A DNA stretch of 13,428 nucleotides from Actinobacteria bacterium UBA3028. Lineage in GTDB: Bacteria; Actinomycetota; Actinomycetes; Nanopelagicales; Nanopelagicaceae. Each line of letters starts with the position of its first letter. Position 1 is the first letter of the stretch. The stretch is from NCBI GenBank assembly GCA_002367715.1, contig DFDL01000055.1, positions 1-13,428 of the forward strand, given 5' to 3'. Positions 1-4,723 of the stretch are shown here, piece by piece. The position numbers were made by a program, and so were the translations under genes. The notes beneath the pieces were generated by a model. That model was given only the letters and a program-made list of their open reading frames with translations, had not been told where the DNA came from and ran no database searches.

Positions 1-74
1 TCTAAGGCTTTACTGCGATCTGAGCTGTTCTTATCTAGCTTCTCAGATTGTTTATCCGGCTGTTCTTTAGCCAT
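1..74 (-). CDS. recA: RecA recombinase, N-terminal fragment (cut by left edge)
   Basis: Only the first 24 codons are in the window, starting at an ATG (72-74): a charged tail followed by the residues DRSKAL. This matches the start of bacterial RecA, where DR.KAL opens the N-terminal helix just before the conserved core. The identification rests mostly on context: the gene follows DUF3046, its usual neighbour upstream of recA in Actinobacteria, and its upstream gap carries a perfect LexA box and a second damage-type promoter. RecA forms filaments on single-stranded DNA, promotes strand exchange and triggers LexA self-cleavage. A GAAAGG Shine-Dalgarno stretch lies about 9 bases before the ATG (complement of 84-89). 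The N-terminal extension before DRSKAL is about 18 residues, longer than in many RecA proteins. The ATP-binding core is outside the window and cannot be checked. Confidence 0.88.
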   Translation of the reverse strand, partial: MAKEQPDKQSEKLDKNSSDRSKAL

Positions 75-111
75 TTTTTTGACCTTTCATCGATCATCGT
101 TATCGGTCCTG

Positions 112-134
112 AAGGTACGGAGACCCACCGACGG
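112..134 (-). promoter_or_regulatory. RecA-NDp (PafBC-type) LexA-independent damage promoter of recA
   Basis: On the - strand, CCGTCGGTG (complement of 126-134) is followed by exactly 8 bases and then TACCTT (complement of 112-117). The published actinobacterial RecA-NDp promoter, recognised with PafBC, has the form TTGTCRGTG-N8-TANNNT. Here 7 of 9 upstream positions and all fixed positions of the -10 match, with exact spacing. It points toward recA and would start transcription about 30 bases before the recA ATG. The match is seen in the sequence; activity and dependence on PafBC are inferred. Confidence 0.66.
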
Positions 135-209
135 CAGAGGCTGTGCTTCTGCGGAAGTGTGGAACCGCTCAGGCTGGGTATATCCGGGCCAAGTGGCACG
201 AATAGGTAA

Positions 210-239
210 AGGGTAGCCGAACATCTGTTCGAATGGCAA
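210..239 (-). promoter_or_regulatory. Upstream recA promoter overlapped by the LexA box
   Basis: On the - strand, TTGCCA (complement of 234-239) and TACCCT (complement of 210-215) are separated by 18 bases and fit an actinobacterial sigma-70-type promoter (TTGNNN / TANNNT). The LexA box fills most of the spacer, so a bound repressor would block RNA polymerase. Transcripts would carry a leader of about 130 bases before recA. A second -10 candidate lies a few bases further downstream, so the exact start site is uncertain. Confidence 0.55.
218..231. promoter_or_regulatory. LexA operator (SOS box) of recA
   Basis: CGAACATCTGTTCG is a near-perfect palindrome carrying GAAC-N4-GTTC, the LexA box of Gram-positive bacteria and Actinobacteria. 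It lies 144 bases upstream of the recA start codon, between the -35 and -10 elements of a candidate promoter. This is the classical arrangement for SOS repression: LexA binds in undamaged cells and is cleaved after RecA activation. Confidence 0.92.
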
Positions 240-255
240 CAACACGCCGATTTAG

Positions 256-277
256 GGCTGGCTAATTTAGCTCAGCC
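256..277 (-). terminator. Hairpin just after the DUF3046 stop, terminator-like but without a T tract
   Basis: GGCTG-GCT (256-263) pairs with AGC-CAGCC (269-277, one bulged T at 272) around a five-base loop, giving eight base pairs. On the - strand it begins three bases after the DUF3046 stop and precedes the recA promoter. No run of T follows, so intrinsic termination would be weak. It could instead protect the 3' end of the upstream mRNA or act with a factor. Confidence 0.35.
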
Positions 278-280
278 GGA

Positions 281-472
281 TTAGCGAAAGTTTGGTGGCA
301 TCTGAGGATTGTGCGCCACTATCGCCTTCCAGATATCACCTGGTTCATGACCAATCTTCAACGCCTCTTCAATAGTAACCCCACCGAGCTCAGCATGGAC
401 AATATCGCGGCTATAGGTTGATGGGTCTGGAAAATATTCAGAAATGCGAGCGCGCAGTTCAGTTATTCGCAC
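281..472 (-). CDS. DUF3046 family small protein upstream of recA
   Basis: A 63-residue protein opening MRITELRARISEYF and carrying the segment AELGGVTIEEAL, followed by an IW-AIV stretch near the C-terminus. This is the signature of DUF3046, a short actinobacterial family of unknown function found almost always directly upstream of recA. No signal peptide, membrane segment or cysteine pair is visible, so it is probably a small soluble cytoplasmic protein. The start is a GTG (470-472), well supported by a strong AGGAGG Shine-Dalgarno (complement of 478-483) five bases away. An 86-base AT-rich gap separates it from the TetR gene, and 206 bases separate it from recA. The recA promoters lie after its stop codon, so recA can be induced independently of it. 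Function is not known. Confidence 0.86.
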   Translation of the reverse strand: MRITELRARISEYFPDPSTYSRDIVHAELGGVTIEEALKIGHEPGDIWKAIVAHNPQMPPNFR

Positions 473-499
473 TGCGGCCTCCTCAAATTAACATCCTTA

Positions 500-523
500 A
501 ATTGATTTCCTAGAATTGATTCT
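500..523. promoter_or_regulatory. Possible operator: repeated AATTGATT with an interrupted palindrome
   Basis: The AT-rich gap between the TetR gene and DUF3046 holds AATTGATT twice (500-507 and 514-521). The second copy lies in AGAATTGATTCT (512-523), an inverted repeat apart from its two central bases. It sits just upstream of the DUF3046 start and next to a repressor gene, so it could be an operator. The gap is AT-rich, chance repeats are likely, and no convincing -35/-10 pair could be fixed. Confidence 0.25.
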
Positions 524-544
524 CAAAAAAGTAATTCAAAAATT

Positions 545-570
545 AATTTAGCGCCAGTTTAATTTAGCGC
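545..570. repeat. Short direct repeat at the 3' end of the TetR gene
   Basis: AATTTAGCGC occurs at 545-554 and again at 561-570, six bases apart. The second copy contains the last codons and part of the stop codon of the TetR gene, and the first lies just beyond. It looks like a small local duplication of the gene end. Whether it has any function cannot be told. Confidence 0.5.
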
Positions 571-1056
571 TCTAGCTATCTGCTCGGCTTGGTGGGCCGA
601 TTCGCTAGCACTTAGGGGTGATGCAATCTGCCCAATTAACCAGTGCAGGACTAGGCTGGCATTTGTTGGACCAAATAACTTTGTAAGTGAGCCTTGAACG
701 CTCTGCCAGAGCGGGTGGTCTCCGATAGTTACAAATGCTGCAATATCTTTGGGGTCTGTTCTAACCATCATGCGCAGAGCAATATCCCCTGAAATTTCAC
801 ATGATAAGACGAGTAGGGCATCTTTAGGCGATGGCGACTTCTTAGCTAGCTCGGCCAAGCGCAGAATCTCTGACTCAAGGAGGCTAAACATCATCTCTTC
901 TTTATCAGCAAAGTGGTTATAGACCGTTGCTCTTGAAACTTGAGCCCGGGCAGCGATATCTACCATGTTGGATTCATATGAACCTACTTCAGCGATAACA
1001 ACCTTTGCCCCCATAAGAATGGCTGACCTTGTTCGCTGTGATGATGCTTTGGCCAT
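559..1056 (-). CDS. TetR/AcrR-family transcriptional regulator, short
   Basis: A 165-residue protein. Residues 8-55 form a TetR-type helix-turn-helix: a first helix around RSAILMGAKVVIAE, the turn MVDIAARAQVSRATVYNHF at 31-49, and KEEMMFSLL after it. Members usually bind a palindromic operator as a dimer and release it when a ligand enters the C-terminal domain. Here the C-terminal domain (about 60-165) is shorter than the usual 190-210 residues in total, and the ligand cannot be guessed. The ATG (1054-1056) opens a typical MAKASSQRTRSAIL start, but no Shine-Dalgarno precedes it. The gene lies between clgR and DUF3046, 42 bases after clgR, so it may be read from the same transcript. In mycobacteria this position next to clgR holds a pspA-like gene instead. 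Target genes are unknown; neighbouring candidates are its own operon and DUF3046. Confidence 0.85.
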   Translation of the reverse strand: MAKASSQRTRSAILMGAKVVIAEVGSYESNMVDIAARAQVSRATVYNHFADKEEMMFSLLESEILRLAELAKKSPSPKDALLVLSCEISGDIALRMMVRTDPKDIAAFVTIGDHPLWQSVQGSLTKLFGPTNASLVLHWLIGQIASPLSASESAHQAEQIARALN

Positions 1057-1098
1057 CTAATAATTCGCTATTCAAAAATTTCGTCGCTAGCTTGAGAG

Positions 1099-1368
1099 CT
1101 AAGCGGCGGCTTCTACAACAGTTAGTGATGGAGCAGTTGTTGCACGCAGTGAAGTGGATACATCTGAGATAAGGGTTAGCAGTGATAGATCAAGAGCTTG
1201 GCAGATTGAATTTAAAAGTTCGGAGGATGCTTCTTTCTGTCCCCGCTCAACCTCAGAGAGGTAACCCAGGGATACGCGAGCTGCCTTTGCAACATCACGA
1301 AGGGTGCGACCTTGTGAGATCCGCGCTTGGCGCAAGGTGCTTCCGATATGGGTTCGAAGTAAAGTCAC
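1099..1368 (-). CDS. clgR: ClgR, Xre-family activator of Clp/Lon protease genes
   Basis: An 89-residue protein with a Cro/CI helix-turn-helix at about 8-66, including VSLGYLSEVERGQKEASSE (32-50), a stretch typical of ClgR and its paralogue PopR. In Streptomyces, Corynebacterium and mycobacteria ClgR activates clpP, clpC and lon genes under protein-damage and envelope stress. Its location downstream of pgsA and pncC and before recA is the standard actinobacterial one. The protein ends VEAAA. In Streptomyces, C-terminal alanines of ClgR and PopR are the signal for their removal by ClpP, so this tail probably makes ClgR unstable. The start is GTG (1366-1368), inside a GTGA overlap with the pncC stop, which implies translational coupling. 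The linker and tail after the helix-turn-helix are short. Confidence 0.9.
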   Translation of the reverse strand: MTLLRTHIGSTLRQARISQGRTLRDVAKAARVSLGYLSEVERGQKEASSELLNSICQALDLSLLTLISDVSTSLRATTAPSLTVVEAAA

Positions 1369-1844
1369 GGGTAAATAATACGCGAAAATGCGGCTAATGC
1401 GCTCTCAATTGTGGAATTTCTTACCGTGGCGCGATTACCAGATAGCGATAATTCAATTGCAAAGCACTCACGCCTGCTCGCAATGGCGATCCAGACGCTT
1501 CCAGCACTCTTGCCATATGCCTTTCCTGGCCCAGCAACACCAGTAGTTGATATCGCAAAATCTGCTTTAAATAGCTCTCGCGCGTTCAAGGCCATAGCCT
1601 TTGCTACCTCTTCAGATACCGCTGTGTGCTTAGTTATCAATCGCTTTGGTACTTCCAATAGTTTGATCTTGGCAATATCGCTGTAGGCAACTATTGCGCC
1701 AGCAAAAACTTTTGAAGAGCCTGAAACCTCTGTAATTGCCATACCAAGTCCGCCACCAGTTATAGATTCTGCAAGTGCAAGAGTCTTATCTGACTTTGTT
1801 AATTGCTTAACAACTTTAGTTGCAAGAATAAGATTTGAACTCAC
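1365..1844 (-). CDS. pncC: Nicotinamide-nucleotide amidohydrolase (CinA C-terminal domain)
   Basis: A 159-residue stand-alone version of the CinA C-terminal domain. The family motifs are visible: AESITGG at 25-31, with the serine of the active site, and STTGVAGPG at 99-107. The enzyme converts nicotinamide mononucleotide to nicotinic acid mononucleotide plus ammonia in the pyridine nucleotide cycle, returning NMN made by DNA ligase to NAD synthesis. The N-terminal MoCF-like domain of full-length CinA is absent. This is the E. coli PncC form and the usual actinobacterial form beside pgsA, so it is not a truncation. The start is GTG (1842-1844), overlapping the pgsA stop by four bases (GTGA), and its own stop overlaps the clgR start the same way. 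A role in competence, suggested by the name cinA, is not supported here. Confidence 0.9.
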   Translation of the reverse strand: MSSNLILATKVVKQLTKSDKTLALAESITGGGLGMAITEVSGSSKVFAGAIVAYSDIAKIKLLEVPKRLITKHTAVSEEVAKAMALNARELFKADFAISTTGVAGPGKAYGKSAGSVWIAIASRRECFAIELSLSGNRATVRNSTIESALAAFSRIIYP

Positions 1845-2383
1845 TTTTTAAAGACCTTTTTAAAGTAATCAAAGCCGGTGGTAATCGTAAGAAGGATTGC
1901 AACTGCCATAAAGATATCGCGCGGTAGGTGAAGCCAAGTCGGAAGTGGCAAAATATAGAAACCAACACCAAAGCTTTGAAAGGCCGCCTTGAGCTTTCCA
2001 CCCTTGCTGGCAGGAATAACTCCATCTCTAATCACGGTTAAGCGCAAAATAGTTACTGATACTTCTCTAACCAAAATTAAAATTGTTACCCACCACAACA
2101 ATTTTCCCTGCATAGAAAGGCCAATCATTGCGGCGCCGATAGCGACCTTATCTGCAACAGGATCTAGGAAAATTCCAAAGTTCGTGATCTGCCTGCGAGA
2201 TCTTGCAATCTTGCCATCGAAGAAATCAGTTAACCCAACTAAGAAGAAACCAGCCCAGGCAATTATCCGCCAGAAGTTATCATCCCCGCCATTCTTAAAG
2301 AGGGCATAGCAACAGAATGGAACAGCAATCAATCTTGATATTGTTAAAGCATTTGGTAGATTCAATAATTTAGGAGATGTCAT
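1841..2383 (-). CDS. pgsA: CDP-diacylglycerol-glycerol-3-phosphate 3-phosphatidyltransferase
   Basis: A 180-residue integral membrane enzyme. The complete CDP-alcohol phosphotransferase signature, D-x2-DG-x2-AR-x8-G-x3-D-x3-D, runs from D53 to D78 with correct spacing; these aspartates bind metal and the CDP group. Hydrophobic segments lie before it, just upstream of it, and in the C-terminal half (around WWVTILILV and IFMAVAILLTI). It transfers the phosphatidyl group from CDP-diacylglycerol to glycerol-3-phosphate, the committed step to phosphatidylglycerol and cardiolipin. Position between rimO and pncC favours PgsA over phosphatidylinositol-phosphate synthase, which shares the signature and also occurs in Actinobacteria. 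The ATG (2381-2383) overlaps the rimO stop (ATGA), and its stop overlaps the pncC start, so all three are probably translated in a coupled way. Confidence 0.9.
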   Translation of the reverse strand: MTSPKLLNLPNALTISRLIAVPFCCYALFKNGGDDNFWRIIAWAGFFLVGLTDFFDGKIARSRRQITNFGIFLDPVADKVAIGAAMIGLSMQGKLLWWVTILILVREVSVTILRLTVIRDGVIPASKGGKLKAAFQSFGVGFYILPLPTWLHLPRDIFMAVAILLTITTGFDYFKKVFKK

Positions 2384-3777
2384 ACTGGTACCGCAATCAA
2401 ATCCACCCCTGAGACTTCAGTGACAACTGCATCAACATACTCGCCAATCTTATATTTTGCCCGTCCTTTGATAAATGTGGACCCATCTACCTCAGGTCCT
2501 TGGTGCTCGGCCCGTCCCTCTTGGTTATCGTAATCTTCAATTAAGACTCGAACACTCTCTCCGATTCGCTCTTCGGCGCGCTGCATTAAGAATTCATCAA
2601 CTAACTTTGAGAGTAGCTCTACTCGCTGATTTATTATCTCTTGGTCTACCTTATTTTCAAGAGTTAGGGCCTCGGTCTTATCCTCATCAGAATATCCAAA
2701 TACTCCAATTGCATCTAGCCTCGCTTTTGAGATGAAATCAAGGAGCTCTTGAAATTCACTCTCAGTCTCGCCAGGAAATCCAACAATTACATTTGATCGA
2801 ATTCCTGCGCCCGGTGCTAGCACCCGAATCTGCTCAATTAAATGTAAGAATGATTCGGTATCACCAAATCGACGCATGCGACGCAGAACAGTTGGGCTTG
2901 CATGCTGAAATGAGAGATCAAAATATGGGAGAACTTTTGGCACCGAAGTCATCGCCTGAATAAGTGATGGACGCATCTCAGCGGGCTGTAAATATGAGAG
3001 CCGGATTCGCTCGATTCCCGGAATCTTTGCGAGCTCTGGCAACATATTTTCTAACACCTTAAGGTCTCGAAAATCCTTGCCATATGAGGTTGTATTTTCA
3101 CTTACGAGAAATATTTCAGAGACTCCTTGTCCGGCAAGCCACTCGGCCTCCTCAATGATTTCAGTTGGTCTTCGCGAAACAAAGGAGCCACGGAACATCG
3201 GAATCGCGCAGAACGAACACCTTCGATCGCAGCCAGATGCAATCTTTAATGGCGCAATCGGGGTATTTTCTAAACGCTTGCGATTCAATTTTGCTGCCGG
3301 CAAATCTAGATTAGCTCGATCTGCTGGTGCAATTGGAAGCAGAGTGCGCCGATCTTTTGGAGTGTGAGCAGCGATTGAACCGCCACCAATTATTGTCTTC
3401 AGGCGCGCAGAGATATCTTGATAATCATCAAAACCTAAGATCGCATCTGCTTCAGGTAGCGCCTCTTCGAGCTCTTTTCCATATCGCTCGGCCATACAGC
3501 CCACTGCCACAACGGCCTTTGTAGTGCCATTATCTTTCAGTGAATGCGCCTCTAACAGCGCATCTACTGAATCCTTTTTAGCGCTTTCAATGAAGCCACA
3601 GGTATTTATAACTGCAACTTGAGCAAGAGCTGGATCGTCAACGAGAGTCCAACCATCTGAAGCTAATCTTCCGGCAAGCTCTTCGGAATCAACTTCATTG
3701 CGAGCACAGCCAAGAGTTACTAGCGCGACAGTCCGCATCTCTTTAGCTTCCAAATTATCAACGCTCATCTGCGCCAT
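2380..3777 (-). CDS. rimO: Ribosomal protein S12 methylthiotransferase
   Basis: A 465-residue radical-SAM methylthiotransferase. The N-terminal domain supplies three cysteines for one iron-sulfur cluster: C24 (VTLGCARNEVDSE), C60 (INTCGF) and C94 (VGCMAERYG). The radical-SAM cluster motif CDRRCSFC is at 183-190, and a TRAM domain fills about 395-465. NEVDSEEL and NTCGF favour RimO, which adds a methylthio group to the conserved aspartate of ribosomal protein S12, over the tRNA enzyme MiaB; the place next to pgsA also fits RimO. The chosen ATG (3775-3777) has an AGG directly against it, too close for a good Shine-Dalgarno. The ATG at codon 4 (3766-3768) or at codon 14 (MRTVALVTLGC) may be the real start, and the latter resembles other actinobacterial RimO starts. 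The stop overlaps pgsA by four bases. Confidence 0.94.
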   Translation of the reverse strand: MAQMSVDNLEAKEMRTVALVTLGCARNEVDSEELAGRLASDGWTLVDDPALAQVAVINTCGFIESAKKDSVDALLEAHSLKDNGTTKAVVAVGCMAERYGKELEEALPEADAILGFDDYQDISARLKTIIGGGSIAAHTPKDRRTLLPIAPADRANLDLPAAKLNRKRLENTPIAPLKIASGCDRRCSFCAIPMFRGSFVSRRPTEIIEEAEWLAGQGVSEIFLVSENTTSYGKDFRDLKVLENMLPELAKIPGIERIRLSYLQPAEMRPSLIQAMTSVPKVLPYFDLSFQHASPTVLRRMRRFGDTESFLHLIEQIRVLAPGAGIRSNVIVGFPGETESEFQELLDFISKARLDAIGVFGYSDEDKTEALTLENKVDQEIINQRVELLSKLVDEFLMQRAEERIGESVRVLIEDYDNQEGRAEHQGPEVDGSTFIKGRAKYKIGEYVDAVVTEVSGVDLIAVPV

Positions 3778-3805
3778 CCTACAGGGGGTAGCTATTTATG
3801 TTGAC

Positions 3806-4555
3806 TTAGCCGTTATTCGAATTATCTGGCGTAAAAGTCAGGTGAACTACTTCACCGATTCCGCCAGGGGTGCCGAACTCTTCGCCATTCACATTCAATG
3901 ACACTGCGGCAGCATTTCCGATAGTAACTTGCAGAAGTTGGCTGTTGTTAAATGACTTAACTTGTCCAGAGGTGAGCATCCCACTAAATACTTGAGCGCC
4001 GCTTGCATCTTGGATGCCAATCCAAGATTTTCCTGAAATACCTGAAACAACTAGAGAGACACCAGATGTCTTAGTAGCGACAACTGTTGAGCTCTGATCT
4101 GTTGTTGAAGGGGCCACAACTTGGCTTGACGGAGCCACTGATGAGGTCTTGCCACTTGGGAAGAGTGAACTTACTGCTGGTACTGCAATTAATAGTGCAA
4201 GAACTCCTGCGGCGACAGATGCCATAGATTTGTAAGAGATAGGTGATCGAGCTGTGCGCTGTGAAACTGCACTGCTATCTTCAAGTAAATCGACCATTGG
4301 TCGATCAAAATCTCCAGTTATTTCAGCAAACTTTGCGATTAACTCATCTGGATCTAATTTTAATACCTTGGCAATTGTGCGGATATGTCCCCGAGCATAT
4401 GCATTTCCACCGCAACTAGAAAAATTATCGGCTTCGATCTCTGTCATTAAGGTTTCGCGAATTCGTATAATGTCTGCAACTTTTTTAATGGAATAGCCAG
4501 CCTCTTCGCGGGCAGCGCGAATCTCAGTGCCGAGAGTTAGATTCTCTAAACTCAT
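3806..4555 (-). CDS. RodZ-like membrane protein (HTH_25 plus DUF4115)
   Basis: A 249-residue bitopic protein. Residues 7-75 form the Xre-like helix-turn-helix of the RodZ family (IRAAREEAGYSIKKVADI, then NAYARGHIRTIAKVLKLDPDEL). One membrane segment lies at about 112-131, followed by a Ser/Thr-rich linker (132-165) and a DUF4115 domain (about 165-244) with KSWIGIQDASG. The N-terminus should face the cytoplasm. In rod-shaped proteobacteria RodZ links MreB to the wall machinery and the helix-turn-helix binds MreB rather than DNA. What the actinobacterial version does is not established, and many of these organisms lack MreB. A clear GAGGA Shine-Dalgarno six bases upstream supports the ATG at 4553-4555. 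It lies 27 bases before rimO and 168 bases after ftsK, so it probably heads a transcript with rimO, pgsA, pncC and clgR. Confidence 0.85.
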   Translation of the reverse strand: MSLENLTLGTEIRAAREEAGYSIKKVADIIRIRETLMTEIEADNFSSCGGNAYARGHIRTIAKVLKLDPDELIAKFAEITGDFDRPMVDLLEDSSAVSQRTARSPISYKSMASVAAGVLALLIAVPAVSSLFPSGKTSSVAPSSQVVAPSTTDQSSTVVATKTSGVSLVVSGISGKSWIGIQDASGAQVFSGMLTSGQVKSFNNSQLLQVTIGNAAAVSLNVNGEEFGTPGGIGEVVHLTFTPDNSNNG

Positions 4556-4723
4556 TCATTTTCCTCTTGTTGCAATTTGGAAGGGGATTTCCAAGAGGCT
4601 AAGGATAATTCCTTCGAAGCCATTAGGACAAGCCCAGGCAAGATTCTCTGGCCCAGCTCTCGGATTTCACCCTATTGACTGACCCCTCGCCAGCTGGGCC
4701 ACGCTGAATTACAACTTTTGAAG
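4556..4723 (-). other. ftsK-rodZ intergenic region with three inverted repeats
   Basis: This is one of the longer gaps in a region where genes usually touch or overlap. It holds TGGCCCAGCT (4649-4658) and its exact complement AGCTGGGCCA (4692-4701), a perfect 10-base inverted repeat around 33 bases. It also holds TTGGAA (4577-4582) pairing with TTCCAA (4589-4594), and AAGGA (4602-4606 region) pairing with TCCTT across four bases. No T tract follows the large stem on the - strand, so it is not a simple terminator, and the layout does not fit a tRNA. It could be a 5' leader of the rodZ-rimO transcript, a small RNA, or the 3' end of ftsK mRNA. A TAGGGT -10-like hexamer occurs in the big loop, without a good -35. 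Confidence 0.45.

Noticed and set aside
1068..1098. Stem TAGCT-ctca-AGCTA followed by TTTTT after clgR as an intrinsic terminator
   Set aside because: The stem is only five to six pairs and AT-rich, and the T run is separated from it by several bases; too weak to call.
1182..1397. + strand open frames opposite clgR, pncC, rimO, ftsK, rnj, dapA and dapB
   Set aside because: They are shadows of well-supported - strand genes: no family resemblance, no ribosome binding sites, and low-complexity composition typical of antisense frames.
1816..2025. - strand open frame overlapping pgsA in another frame
   Set aside because: It lies within the pgsA coding region, which has the full CDP-alcohol phosphotransferase signature.
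4649..4701. tRNA gene formed by the 10-base inverted repeat
   Set aside because: The element spans only 53 bases, with no T-loop GTTC pattern, anticodon arm or D-arm in the right places.
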